Assembly (NCBI GenBank): GCA_905250125.1
Contig: CAJNOL010000132.1
Location: 62,001 to 126,000, forward strand
DNA length: 64,000 nucleotides
Source of the DNA: Rotaria sordida
Taxonomy: Eukaryota; Rotifera; Eurotatoria; Philodinida; Philodinidae
Direction of reading: 5' to 3'
The notes beneath the pieces were generated by a model. The model saw nothing but the letters and a program-made list of their open reading frames with translations, ran no database searches and had not been told where the DNA came from. The position numbers and the translations under genes were made by a program. This document shows, piece by piece, positions 29,122 through 42,500 of this stretch (position 1 is the stretch's first letter; every line of letters starts with the position of its first letter).

Positions 29122-29469
29122 CTTCTTTTTCTGAAAATAAATGTTCATCATAAAATGCTAATGCGAAAAAAAACAAGTGTCTAGTTAGTAATGGAAAATG
29201 CTAAATTATATCATTATTAACTCTGGGTGAAGTCACACAATGTTGCAACGTCTGCCGTTATGGTAGAAAAAAGAAAAACTTCTTCTTTGATACGTTGTTT
29301 CTGCGTATCTTATTTCTTTTTGTCATCAAAGTCAATGAAGCCATAATTTGGAAAAAAAAACCGAGAAAAGCTTGTCTTTGAGAATGTATCATGGAACTAT
29401 TTCCGAGCTTTCTAGTATATCATAAAGTTTTTTATTTGACGAGATTATAATATCGCATATTTCTAGTAC

Positions 29470-29835
29470 AAAGTTTTATTTCATTGGCTTGAATGACGTT
29501 CTATTCTCAAGAAAAATCTCTGAAGTCGGAAAAAAGTCGGTGAGCGAAGCGAAATTTGTTTCTTCCTTCGAAAGGGCTGTTTTTTTTCCAAATGAAGGAA
29601 CCAATGTATTTTTCTCTGTGTCAACTGTTTCCACTCGAGTTGACGCGGAAAAGAATGGTGTTACATTTCCTTCTTTATCTGTCAATATACTACGGATTAG
29701 CTCTCTCTCAAAAATTGCTTTGTTTCTTTTCACTGAAATGCATGAATTCAAGAGAAAATACAAGTTATCGTCAGTGTTGCCACTTTTTGACGTTCAAAAA
29801 GCAGAAATCCATGTAGTCGATTTTTCGAAATAATG
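29470..29835. repeat. Probable old foldback with accidental ORFs on both strands
   Basis: Long ORFs overlap on both strands (plus 114 codons, minus 95) and their translations resemble each other (FFSVSTVSTRVDAEKN against FFSASTRVETVDTEKN), which happens when DNA is self-complementary. The centre is about 29636 (CACTCGAGTTGA). Paired blocks include GAAGGAACCAATG and TTTTCTCTGTGTCAACT with their complements to the right. I treat it as a decayed inverted repeat, not a gene. Confidence 0.45.
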
Positions 29836-29837
29836 AT

Positions 29838-30010
29838 CATTGTAATGCATTATTTTACAATAGAAATGCAATGAATGCAATTACATGATAATGCAACCTA
29901 TGTCATGCATTATAATGCATTTTTTGTATTAATTTATTGCAATGCATGAAATAGATTGCATTATCATATAATTACGCACATTATTTTTTAAAATGCAGTT
30001 TAATGCATTA
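29838..30010. repeat. Foldback rich in TGCAT/ATGCA motifs
   Basis: The left arm has AATGCATTATTTTACAAT and ACATGATAATGCAACCTATG; the complement of the right arm has AATGCATTAAACTGCATTT and ATATGATAATGCAATCTATT. The two arms of about 75 bp surround a short centre (TAATGCATTTTTTGTATTAA). The palindrome TGCA recurs more than ten times in 170 bp. No coding potential. Confidence 0.65.
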
Positions 30011-30453
30011 AGAACGTCATATATTATATTGGTATGATTAGAATCTGATGATTATTCTCTTCAATCTATACTGCCTAAAAGAAAGTTACCGAACTGAATC
30101 TTTAGGCCTCTAGATTTCTATATCATTTTATGAACCATTGTAAGTTCTACCTGAAAACTCTTGCACTTGAAAATATTTGAGCCAGAAAACTACGAAACCT
30201 AAAAGGATCTAGACGCCTTGGCTGAAACTTAAAATGGTCAGAAAATGGTACTGAAACCTTGAACCTGAAAAGGTTCAGTATGACATCTTTCTTTTTAGAG
30301 AGCATCCTTATCCCCATACTTTTATCTGTATACCACTACATCTTAACCCAAGGGGGAAACAGCAAACTCCGAAACTTCGGGACTCTGAAGGACTCCAATA
30401 GACTCCGTCTTTCTCTCGAGTTCTGGAGTCCATGCCGTTGTAAAATCTGCTCG

Positions 30454-30712
30454 CTTGGACCCTCCAGGTATACTACAGGGAGCACCCTTGGGTCCTCCAG
30501 GGGTACCATAGTGGGGTATCCTTAGATCCTCAAGGACTGTGATAGGGGTATACTCTTAGGTCCTCCAGGGGCACTATAGGAAGTACCCTTGGATCCTCCA
30601 GAGGTACTATAGAGGATACCCTTGAGTCCTCAAGAAGTGTCATAGTGGAGCACTCTTAGATACTCAAGGACTGTGATAAGGGGTGTACTCTTGGATCTTC
30701 AATGACTATCCT
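30454..30712. repeat. Minisatellite, about 34-bp unit, 7-8 copies
   Basis: Successive units begin CTTGGACCCTCCAGG, TTGGGTCCTCCAGG, TTAGATCCTCAAGG, TTAGGTCCTCCAGG, TTGGATCCTCCAGA, TTGAGTCCTCAAGA, TTAGATACTCAAGG and TTGGATCTTCAATG, each 33-35 bp and ending near GTACCC/ATACTC. It is clearly GC-richer than its surroundings. Units alternate in sub-types (CCTCCAGG versus CCTCAAGG), suggesting a higher-order period of about three units. Similar GGACTC motifs precede it at 30375-30430. Confidence 0.85.
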
Positions 30713-30734
30713 GTATGCTGCCAGTGACTCGTCA

Positions 30735-30845
30735 CAGGCTAGGGTGTGGGTGTGATGTGTGTGTGTAGGTGTGATATGGGTGTGGGGTTTGGATGTGGAT
30801 ATGAGTGTCGATCTTGTCCTCATTGACACCCACACCCCACATTTG
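30735..30845. repeat. GT-rich telomere-like stretch with CA-rich mirror
   Basis: A run of GGGTGTGGGTGTGATGTGTG and GATATGGGTGTGGGG is followed 50 bp later by GACACCCACACCCCACA, its rough complement. It closely resembles the stretch at 27677-27790; the pair brackets the GPCR region. The match to TGTGGG telomere units is suggestive only. Confidence 0.5.
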
Positions 30846-31752
30846 TTTTCGATTAAATTTGATTCATCCGCTGTATCAAATATTGGCATTGTATTATTTA
30901 TCGCACTAAGTGTGCAAAAAAATTGGTTAGAACTTATAAAGTTTTTATTTGGTGGTTGATCGATAGTATGTTCGTATAATTACTTTTTCTTGAGTATAAC
31001 GATCATAAATATTTGAGTGACCTTTAAAATTGATTGAAATCAACGTTTATGAGAAAAATAATGTTCGTTAAAAATAAGACAGTGAATTGACTGACTTGTT
31101 AATGCAGTCCTTCGCGAGTTTTTTCCGTTCCTTCTTTCTCGACGTAGGTATCAAAAATTGTCATTTTCTGTCGGGATGATCTCAAGAAGCGAAAGTTATA
31201 AAATACTCGTTCGTATACGAGAGTGAAATTTCATGATCGAATCGATAGCATCCGTTTTTCTGATCTTTAATATGACGTTCCATTTTCTTACAAAGAGTCA
31301 TCGAAAAACAAAGATAGTAATAAAACATAGCTGCCATTCTCGAAGGTGATACCTCAGACAACCGTGAAGACAGCTGATGATAGATCATGAATAAGACAGA
31401 GAATGAAGTGATCAATCAAAAGTATTCTTTAAAATTATGTTTATACCCGTTAATAGAACCCCCTTAGTAATGAATTTCATAACGAATACTTTTCGCTTTC
31501 ATTTTGGCTCCGATCGACTGACTGATTGATTGCAATATAAATTTTCCAATTTTACAGTGACGAAAAAAAACCTTATTTCAGTAAAACGTAAATATCTTTT
31601 GGAGAAAAACGTTACATAATCAATCGTAGGAACGACTATTCATTTTTTTTTCTATGAGATATCGGTTTTTCCAACAGTCAACATTCGAAGCTTCTCTAAT
31701 GCCATCTAATTTATGTATGGAACTCAAATTAAAATATTAGCCTTGCTTTTCA

Positions 31753-32178
31753 ATGAATAAACAATATAAAGAAAAAGTAAAAGACAAGTTTAACAAGTAT
31801 GATCTCAAAGCAATATCACTTGCTAATCCAGATATTCAAAATATAAATCTCTTTTTGACAGGTTTTTTATTCTTTAATAAATCAAACCCGTTTTATTACA
31901 TTGCATGTTTTACGAATCGAACGGGCATTGGTGGTTCATCTGATATGGTAAGTTTAACTAATTTTAAGCTTATTATTCGATAAAATAATACACAACCATG
32001 GTAATCATTACGCCTATCTAAGGATGATGATACATCGGTACAAGTAACATTTTTCCTTCAACAATTTTCATTTGTGATATATATAGCTCAATTAAGAACA
32101 TTTGTCTATTCCATTTCATTAACAATTGAAAATCTATTATGGAAACTATATAGAAACATTAGCATTTCTTTCACTTAA
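31753..32178 (+). pseudogene. Doubtful small two-exon ORF, possibly a decayed gene
   Basis: 31753-31947 (65 codons from ATG) and 32023-32178 can be joined in phase 0 by a GT-AG intron and give 116 residues ending NISISFT. A second reading frame running on to 32338 also looks protein-like (NYIETLAFLSLKCL, then LQMLHVFQLNNLTVYG). Coding-like text continuing in another frame suggests that the original gene has broken. I recognise no family. It is flanked by about 700 bp and 3.4 kb without genes. Confidence 0.25.
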
Positions 32179-32338
32179 ATGTCTCAATCATGAACATAAT
32201 TTTGTGTATGAACAACAAAATCGAAATGTTTACAAACATTCTATACACAACCAGATGACAACAAGATTGCAGATGCTTCATGTATTTCAATTGAACAACC
32301 TTACAGTATATGGTAGCACATGGGTAAATCCGTCATGA

Positions 32339-35300
32339 AATGGTCAAAAATTGGAAAACCTTATTGTTTCATCATTGTTAAACAATTTTCAATTTTTGTT
32401 TCAAATTTCAGAATGATTCTGATCTAATTAGTGATTTAAACTGAATAATATCGATATTTTTAATATTATTCTACTCAGAAAAAAAATGTTGATTTACTTG
32501 ATGTGATGGTCATCACAAGCAATTTAATATGACCGTTGTCGTCCAAAGGATTTAGTGCTTGTGCTTAAAAACACACTTTATCTAAGTTCATTGATTACAT
32601 GGTATAATACATCAAAACTAATAAAGATTTATTAGAAAAATAAAACTGTATGCAACCAATTATCACATACGAATCGATGATTGAATTTAAGTTTCAATGA
32701 ATATTTATTATCTCAATTGTAAGATTATGTTTAAAATAGATGGAAATTTTCCTATTGTTCGCATTGTCGGCAAACGATGTCAATAATTAACAGTGACTGT
32801 ATATTCATGAAACTTTCTAACTAGTTTAATAACAAGAGGTCTGATATGTTTATGAAGCTTAAAAGTTTGTTTAAAGAAACATGGCAATTTGAAGATTATG
32901 AAAAATTGATTAAAATAACAGAATACAACATTCTCAAGTTTGGACTTTGTCATTGTTATGGATGATAATGAGTACTCGTTTTGATTTGAGAATCGATGTT
33001 AATATGCAAATGAACTATGTTAGATATTCTTTTAAGACTTTATTCATTATTTTAATGATAAACTAATAAATAATAGTGGAAATTCTTTAGTTGGAATTAG
33101 TATAGCTCATCTATTCTGATTTTCCTTTAATTCAACGTATATTAATTTATTCTAGAGTCATACTTCTTGTAAGACATGTTCCTTCAAGATAGTATTCATT
33201 GTGAATAAATAGTGATTATGTTGTTCGATAATTGTTAGTATCCTTGAAAAAAAGAACTATACACTGACCAAATCACTGTAGAGTACTTCTTATGTTGAAT
33301 CGTGATCATATAGATAAAGAATTCTTGATTATGATGAACTTATTTTGAGAATTATACTAACCAGTTAAATAAACTATATTAAGTAGTTTGATGCCTTCTC
33401 GTTTTTTTTCTATTAAGAAATATGCACATATAATTCACAACTATGTAATGATAAGTCTTATCTACGAGTTAAAAAAAACGTAGTCAACACTGAAAATTAT
33501 TGTTTGGGTCATACAAGCGTTTAAGTACGAATCAAATCGAAACAAAAATATTCATTAATATAAATTACTGAAATAAATAAATACAAGAAAGTGATTTTAA
33601 AATGATTTGATCGTTTAGTCGAACGAATAACTAATCAAATTTTTATCTCTATATTGATCTTTTTCATCAGCCAATGAAGTTTTATGTCCTACTAATAGAT
33701 GGCTAACCTAAGAGTAAGACAGAGTGGTCACCGGAAGACAAGGGACGCTTGATAATGTCACACTTCAACAGATTATTGTTTTTTTTGCAAACTGTTTTCT
33801 AACAAAAAACTATCTTGCTCAACTACAATTGTGATCTATATCAAATATAAAACCTTGAAATACTGGCATATTTTTTTTCTCTTCTGATCACATTAACAGT
33901 CACATGGCCCCGCGGACAATTATCATGAAAGTCCTCAATCATTAGATTTATATGGCAAAGAAGTTGACTACTTTATTTTAATCAATAAACTATTTCCTAT
34001 AGTTCCTATTTATCTTTAAACTTCAGAACATGTCTAATAATAGTTGGTCTTCTATTCAAATATATGCAACAATGACTAATCGACATTGCTATGAAAGTTT
34101 AGAAACTGTCTATAACGATTACATAGATGAGATTTTCAAATTGATAAACATATTAAATTAAAATACTAAATTATTTCGTATTTTGCATCAACGGTGATGT
34201 TTTTGCTACAGCGGAGGATTTATGAGAAACAAAAAAAAGGCGTTCTCTCGCCTTTAAGAAATTTTCTTTGATTTATTTCAGCAAAAATAAACGTACGAGT
34301 TTACACTACGTCGAATGATACTTAAAAAGTAATTTTTTGCCTATGATTGTCTCTTACCTTCGAAAGTCCTAGACCTGCCATTGGTTAGTGAGCAATTATA
34401 ATTTTTATTTTCAATAGATTTATCTTTATCCTTGTCAATAGTAAATGAATGAAAAAAAAATCAGTCAAATCTAGTTGTAATTAAATAATTTTTTCAACCA
34501 TGTGCATCAACGTTATTATAGTAGAAGATGCAATGATTCACAAAAATCAAGGATGATAAATGAGAAGATACTATTTAATATTTTTTTTTAGTCAGCTTTA
34601 TCTGTTTCTTTTTATTTGTAATTGAGATCATTCTTCATCATAGTAGTTTCGATTGTGATACCCAAATGAAATGTAAACTTATTTAATTCGTTTCTTTTCT
34701 TGATAAAGTGTTAGTAAGATTGTATGATGCATAGTTTGGTACATATGTACATTTTTTCTTCTCTTTTGCTTTCCTTATTCTATTATCGTGTATCGTTGGC
34801 ATACGCACACTTTTTCTCTTTTTTTTTTTTTAACCTCGATCAAAAGTATGTACATGCATATGTTCTTTTACCTTCATGTCTCCTTGATTGAATTACGTTT
34901 TATATGATCTTGAATAGGTACGTAATATCTTGCTTAAACCTTTTTTTTACAAAATACTTTTATTTTCTCTTACAAAAAACAATATCTGACGATTACAAAA
35001 TTGAAAAATAATAAATAGAAAAAAACATTCTTTTGAATATATATCTGTTTATATAATGAACTAAATTCTACTTAATCTTGAATAGTAGAATTCGAACATA
35101 GTGATACTACTTATGTTTGATAACATTACAATTAATTATATCTGTTTTGTAGATAGTGTTTTCATAAAAGTTGCTTTCCTAGAAAATATGATAGTATGCC
35201 TTTAAAAGATTTATAATTATGTCCGTCTGTTGCACGAATTATCAGTGACTAATGAGATTGAAATGAATCAATTGATTCTCAATAATGTCTATAAAGTATT

Positions 35301-35766
35301 CATCTACAAAAAGACCATATGAATGAGAAAATGAGGGAGATAGCTATTTTTAATGTATTTATAATAACTTTTGATCTTTATATTATGTTGCTAAACATAA
35401 TAGCAATACCGCTAACTGTTAGATCAAATATAAACGACTAATAGCTAATATTTTATTGTTTATGAGAATTGTACTTGTCAACACTATTGATGTAACATAA
35501 TCTTGATAACTATATTTAATAAATGTTATCTTTATAAATTGTTTAGTTATGAATTTTTTTNNNNNNNNNNTTGATTATATATTTCCTCTCTCTTCGAATC
35601 TTGTTGTTTTTTTTTTTATTCTGTATCTCTCAATGATTCACATCTTTCGCCATGAGTAACAACAGCGGTAGAAAGAAGAAATAAGTAACAAAAAAAATTA
35701 TTATTTTTGCTTGCACGTTTTTTTTCATTTCCAACAAACAACCAAATTAGCGTACTTCTACTTTCA
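32339..35766. other. Gene-free AT-rich region with assembly gap
   Basis: No ORF with splice support and no recognisable repeat family seen by eye. Contains the 10-N assembly gap at 35561-35570, of unknown true size. Long T runs occur near 34810 and 35610. The last 60 bp, ending TACTTTCAG at 35767, is the acceptor for the F-box gene. The promoter for that gene must lie here or across the gap. Confidence 0.5.
35561..35570. other. Assembly gap (10 N)
   Basis: Ten unknown bases directly in the sequence. Scaffolding gaps are often given a nominal size, so the real distance may differ. Confidence 0.95.
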
Positions 35767-35773
35767 GTTTGAC

Positions 35774-37516
35774 ATGAGTGAGCCAAAACGTTTTAAACGT
35801 GAATCTACACTATTTGAACATTTACCTAACGAACTTTTTGTTGAAATTTTTGGTTATTTGAATGGTGTAGATGCTGTCTATGCTTTTTCTCAACTTAATA
35901 TTCGTTTTCAATGTTTATTAAATTATTATGTAAATAATTTTGATTTTAAATCTGTAAGTAAAGCTAAATTTAATTATATTACTCAACTACATGATATACA
36001 TCGATGGCGATCCTTATGTCTTTCTAATGATGATAATACACCAGGACAAATAAAATATTTTTCTCAATTATTTCCACCTAATGAATATATTCATCAATTA
36101 GAATCATTAACTGTTTTACACATGAAACCTGAAAATGCTCAAGAATTTTTATTACAAATTCGATCCTTGAATAATCTTGTTTCATTATCAATTGGACTAA
36201 TATGTGGATTGAATATTCAATCAATGGAATTACCTTCATTAAAACGACTCGTTCTTACATCATGTAAGCATACCTATTGGATAAAGGTAAGTAGAATCGA
36301 TTTTTATGATTGAATTTAAATATTATAACTGTATGTGTGTGTATTTTTTTTCTCGTCACAGAATTTTCATTGTTTGAAAAGTCTTCAATATACAATTGAA
36401 TATAATTGTAATCATAATCAAAATTTAATATTTCCAATAACATTGAAATATCTTAAAATATTTTATGAAGAAGGACGAGATGGAAATGCTCTTCGAACAA
36501 TACTACAACAAATGTCACAATTGACTAGACTTGCTTTATATGATAATGCAAGATATAGTCCAATGCCAAATGGTAAAATTTGGGAAGAACTTATTCAATC
36601 ATCATTACCATTATTAAATACTTTTCAATTTTTTTTTCCATTTGATCAATATCTTAATATTTCAAGTGATTTAAATCAAACAATAGAATCATTTTCTACA
36701 CCATTTTATTTATTTGAAAAACATTGGTTTATTCGATGTGATCGAAGTTCAAAAAGTTTATTTATGGGTGCTCTTTATTCTTTACCTTTTGCTTTTTCAC
36801 GTATGATAATTAATACATGTTCATTTGATATGAGTATTTCTACGTTACCTATTAGCGATTTTGATGAGATAAAAAGCAATTATTATACTAGAGTAAATAC
36901 GATAGTATTCAATCAAGAATGTAAAGTTCCACATGTTGGTTTTCTTTCATCTAATATTGTTGATCTTATTCTTAAAGTTAATCTACCAACAAGTTGGATT
37001 TATCTATTAACAAAACTACGTCATTTACGTATTATAGCTGATATGCAAATGTCATCGGCTGATTTTATACGTTTACTTGAACGTGCACCTAATCTTCAAT
37101 CATTAACTATATCTATTATTCAATTAAAAATATTAACAGATAAATTTACTAATCAAATTGTTTGTCATCAATTATCTCAACAAATTCAATCGTTAACTAT
37201 ATCTCATCATTATTCCGATATACCTAATCTAGGTATTGTTAGTGTACGTTTACTTTGTTCACTTGTTCGTATTTTCTCAAAAAAATGTCAACATTTATCA
37301 TTAGCTTTAATGGCACATCCAAATACTGTTCGTCCAATTTTACGACGTATGAGACAATTACGTAGTTTACATATTCAATGGCGTCATGTGTATATTGGTG
37401 TAGATGATCCCGTAGCATATTGGCTACAACAACAATCAACAGATCCTACAGCTTTAGATTTTGTTCATACGAATGATAAAAACGATCTTTTTGTATGGTT
37501 TGGAAATCGATTTTAA
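35774..37516 (+). CDS. F-box protein, bdelloid-type
   Basis: Exons 35774-36286 and 36362-37516, GT-AG intron of 75 nt, 555 residues. The start is the first ATG after a splice acceptor at 35767, in the context MSEPKRFKRE. Residues about 11-58 form an F-box (FEHLPNELFVEIFGYLNGVDAVYAFSQLNIRFQ, given here only by its ends FEHLPNEL and QLNIRFQ). The remainder has irregular leucine-rich helices typical of F-box/LRR substrate-binding halves (LESLTVLHM, LKRLVLTSC, LRHLRIIADM, LRSLHIQW). F-box proteins link substrates to SKP1-CUL1 ubiquitin ligases; the substrate here is unknown. Many closely similar genes are known in bdelloids, so paralogues are expected elsewhere in the genome. Confidence 0.88.
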
Positions 37517-37982
37517 ACAAGATTTGTAAAAAAAAACAAAAAAAAAACATGCTTACTAATCAGGAGAAAAGAATCTTTTACATAATCTTGTATTGCAAAG
37601 GATATATTCTATTGTTTCATGGTATTAATCAAATAAATATTTGATACGTTTACAGGATACATACACACATATCCTAAATCATATGCTATATTTTGCATTT
37701 TAAGAGCAAGCCAATTAGTGTATGATTAAAACAATTAGTAAAAGGAAAGTGTGGATCCTGTAGAAGAATCAAATATATTATTTCCTACAGATGTCACTCA
37801 TATTCATATGTTCATCATATGATTTTCTTGTATAAAATAGTAGAGGATTAATTTCATCGAAAATGACAATCAATGGCCAACAGCTGATCATCTCATAGTT
37901 TGACCTGAAAAAGAGATTAAGTCAAAATAATTATTATACAAAACAAAATGTCTTATTAAGTTAATTTCTTTTTTTTTTTCAG

Positions 37983-39321
37983 ATGGCGAAAAATACTCAT
38001 CGCATGCACAATATATCCAACACTCAACGACAACAACAACAACAACAGTTGCCTATTGAATGTCAATGGCTTCATCGATTAGTTAATCGACGATCATATA
38101 AAATTTCAGCACTTCTAATTATTTGTATTCTTAATATTGTTGATCTAGTTGTCGATTGGTATTTTTTTATGTCAAAAACAACAATTCAAAAAGTAAATTA
38201 AACATTTTTCTTTTTAATATTTTACAAAACAAAAAGAAATATTTTCATTATTCTAGGGTCTTGTATTTGGTCCACCACCACGTAATATCTTATTAGCAAT
38301 ATTTACATTTTGTATTATATCAACATTTACAAGTTTCCTTGAAATAATACAAATGATTCGTGATACATATCAAAATCGTTTCACATCATTATTTGGTCGT
38401 ATAACAAATTGTTTAACATTATGGTTTGAAGATGTTCCATTATTAACTCTTAATCTTCTTATTGTTATTTGTCGTGATGGTGAAGTAACATATATTAGTT
38501 TAGCTAAAGCAATGATTGGTATTATAGCTGCATTAATACGTTTTTTATTTATACTTCTTAATAAATGGTTAATACGTCATGATTATCAACGTAAAGATAA
38601 TTTATCACAATTTTTTAATACAATATCAACAATTGGTATTATACTTGTTTTTATATTATCAATATCAATACATACAATAGCAAGTTTACCAATAGATAAT
38701 TTTGGACGTATATATTTACAAAGACCATCTGATTTTACACGATTTAAATTTGCACATCAAAAATATTTTAATGATGTTGGATTATTTCTTCGTTCATCAA
38801 ATGATTATTATAAATATATTTATTTAACTAATATTGATAATATTATTGAAACAGGTCAAAAAACATTTATCTATAGTATAAATGAAAAAGATAAGATTTA
38901 TTGTATTAAACAATATAATCAAACATGTTTTATTGAATTAAATTCAACACATACTTATCTATATGATAAACAATTAACAAATAAATTAATTAATTATTCA
39001 ATAACATTTCAATTTAAAGAACCTGATTTTTATTATTTACTTGGAGATATTAATTATAATATAATACGTTGTGATTTAAAAAATTTTTATATTAATGATA
39101 ATAAAATTTCATTACATTATTATCGTTTTAAAAGAAATTTTAATCAAATTAAATTACCTTTTATATTAAATGACGATAATAATACATATCGTTATTATGA
39201 TAATCAAAATGATTTTGAACCAATTGAATATGTTTGGAAAACAGGTTTATTAAGATGTACATCAACAAGTAGTTTTAGTCCACATCGATCTCAAGATATT
39301 CCAATGAATGATTGTTTTTAA
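37983..39321 (+). CDS. Uncharacterised multi-pass membrane protein
   Basis: Exons 37983-38192 and 38257-39321 joined in phase 0, 424 residues. The ATG follows directly after TTTTTTTTTTCAG, so the acceptor borders the start codon. A polyQ run sits near residue 18. Hydrophobic helices: SALLIICILNIVDLVVDWYF (about 40-60), NILLAIFTFCIISTF, an amphipathic LWFEDVPLLTLNLLIVIC, MIGIIAALIRFLFILL and IGIILVFILSISIH, so about five. A hydrophilic C-terminal half of about 200 residues with NxS/NxT sites (NQT, NST, NYS) follows, possibly extracellular. The EDVP helix recalls the EDxPQ motif of XK-related and TMEM26-type proteins, but this is weak. The gene is 466 bp after the F-box gene and 247 bp before HECTD1. 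Confidence 0.8.
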
Positions 39322-39568
39322 AAGAATGCTTTTTTCTTGTCAGATTATGTTTCCTGTCATTTTTTTTTTTGATATTTTTAGTCTTATGGGTTAATCTGTT
39401 AATATGTCAGATGTAGACATCTAGCTCATTTATATATTATTGTAGAATGATCTTTCTTTTGAATTATTTGCATGTTATAATGAAAAACATTCTTTTTTTT
39501 TGTTGGTTTTAGATATAAATGCATTAGAGTCATTTATCTTTTTTTGAAAGTAACAGTAGAATTATATA

Positions 39569-42500
39569 ATGGAAGCTGATCCAGATGAACTATTAGTTTG
39601 GCTGAAAGGAGATGGAGGTGGTGAACGTGATCTACAAATATCGGCACTTGAGCAACTTTGTAAGTTATCTTTACAATAGAATATGTCATTGTGACTTTTT
39701 CTGCTGATTTAAAAAAATATGAAGTCATGTAAATATGATAACTCAAATAAGATTTTTAAGAGTACTTCCTAGAGCTCATCGGGTCCGACTGGGATCCGAA
39801 CTCTCTCGGGGTCAGATCTGAGAAATTTCTATTGACTGGGCTCAAAAAAATTTTATTCGTCGGCTTCGGTTGCAGAAATTATTGAACTCGATGGGTTCTA
39901 ATACTCTACCATCGTTTTTGGCAATTTTTGGCTTTCAAAGAGAATAGAACTGATCAGATTACAGATGGAGAACCTAAACTAAGAAGATAAGTGTTCGAGA
40001 ACAAAAAATTTTCAAGAGAGTTTTTCATAGGATCGCATCCTGATTTAAGGACTATATAAATCCGAATAGGAAAGTCAGAAACGACAACGGTCGATTTTAC
40101 CTCTGAAGGATACTTCCAAATATCGACGGTAAAAATTTCAACGCGATCAGACAACGTAAAATCGGAATCGTAAGTAGGCCTAATGGGTTTTAAAGATCTG
40201 CTTTTAAAATTTTTCCTCAAATATGAGTCCCATTATTTTCGACAATCGAACATGACCAATTGTGCTTTTGCGAAGAACCAGAAGTAATCCAAAAGAAAGG
40301 GAAATACCTTTAAGTGTATTCAATTGAGACCAAATTTATGAATTATCTAGATTCAATAAATTTAAAAAAAAGAAAATCTTCTTGTTTAGGTATGCTCGTA
40401 CTAATGTGCGATAATATTGATCGATGTTTTGAACAGTAAGTATTTATTATTATTTTTAATAAAATATCTTTTACAATTTGTAAATATTTAGGTATCAACC
40501 TCGACTTTTCCTTCCAGGTAAATGAAATTTTTCTTCTTTTTTTAATAATTTATATTCTGTTTTTTTTTTTTCATAGCTCTCTGTGATATATTCAGTGATC
40601 CACTAGCTCCAACACGTGTACTTGAAGTAACAGCACGTGCATTAACATATTTTCTTGATGTATCTGTTGATTGTGCAAAAAAAATCACTCAACATTCATC
40701 AGCTATACGTTCAATGTGTGCATGGTTACAAGTTGTTGATATTGAAGATCGTACAAATAAAGATTTAGCTGAACAAATAATAAAAGTTTTTGAACGTTTA
40801 TGTTCAAGAGAAGCAACAAGTATATATGAACAAGATGGTCTTCGTTGTGTACTTGATTTTATAAATAATTGGTATTCAGTTATACATAAAGATTCATTAC
40901 AATCAGCATTAAATGTTGTTGTAAAATTAATTGGTAAAATTGATCCACAAAATTCACCAACACTTGATCAAACAATTGAATCATTATCAAAATTACTTTT
41001 ACATGTTGATACATTTGTATCTGATAATGCTTTAAGATGTTTTGCAACATTAGCTGATAGGTAGGAGTTATTGGTTTTTTTCTTTTTTTATTTTTATTTA
41101 ATATTTATTAAATTTTTTTTTTCAAAAATAGATTCGCAAGAAAAACTGTTGATCCTGAACCATTAATGCGTTATTGTTTAAAAGATGTTCTTCTTCGATC
41201 ATTGCATTATGTATCAAAATCAACTGGTAATGCGTTAACACCAGTTTCATCATCAACAAATACAACAATCGATAATACAAGAACACATAATGTACCATTA
41301 TCAACATCAAATACACGTGGTGTTACAACAAATTTATCCGTTGTAACTGGTTTATTATCAACACTTTGTCGTGGTAGTGCAAAAGTAACACATGATCTTC
41401 TTCGTTCTGATCTTCCTGATGCACTTGAATCAGCTTTATGTGGTGGTGATGAAAGATGTGTACTTGATACAATGCGATTTCTTGATCTACTTATTGTCTT
41501 ACTTTTCGAGGGTAAGTTTTTCTTTTTTTTATTATTATTTAAAATTAAAAGAGTAATCTACTTATTTTAGAAGCCTAATCTTGTGCTTCTAAATAAGATT
41601 TGCTTAGACTAATCTTTTTGTTTTATTAAGATTAAAGTATGATAAAAGTAGATTAAATAGAAATGAACATCCTATGATAAAAAATTCAGAATAGTTTCAC
41701 TCGAGTTCAATCAAATAGACTCATTATTTTCTTGCTGACAAGAATCTATTTAAAGTTTGTTTTATCATTTCGTAAGAATAACATAAACAAATAATACCTT
41801 GAAAATGTCATCATTGACTTCATTCATGATACATAACATGTTGTCACATAAGAAAAAAAATATATATGTGAAGAGCATCTCATCAATCATATTCAGAACC
41901 TATGTAAGATAATGCCAAGAGAAAATCAAAACAAAATTTATGAATGATATTATATTAATATACATGCAGTTAATTTTTAGAATTATTAGTTAGTTGAAAC
42001 ATTCGAATTGTTATCCAATAATTAAGATGCATAATTGAGTACTTCAGGCATCGGCTCATAGAATTCCTTATAACAACCAATATTTCATGTTTGAAGATGA
42101 GAAATATTGTAACTATTAATTTTTATACTAATTACACTCTTTAAAAAGAATCCATATCGCAGGAAACGTTGTTGACAATACAGAGTTCTTATAGAATCTA
42201 GTTCGAAAAGATTTCTCCATGTGCATCAATGTGATATTATTCATAAAGTTTGATTTTTTGATCTTGTTCTTATCTTATGTGAAAATTGAATATTATCTAT
42301 CAATCATTTCACATGTATTTTTTTCTTACTTGATAACATGTTATATTTCTGTCATGAAATCAATTTATGATATTTCAAAGCATTGAGACTTCTATCATCA
42401 AAAAAATAAATCAACTCACACGATTGAGCCGAAATAAAGCTCATCAAAGACTATTCATTTAACTAAATAATAACCAAACATTTCTATCGGAGTAATATTC

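Noticed and set aside
29476-29833. Overlapping ORFs of 95 and 114 codons on opposite strands
   Set aside because: Their translations resemble each other because the DNA is self-complementary; no splice or start context supports a gene.
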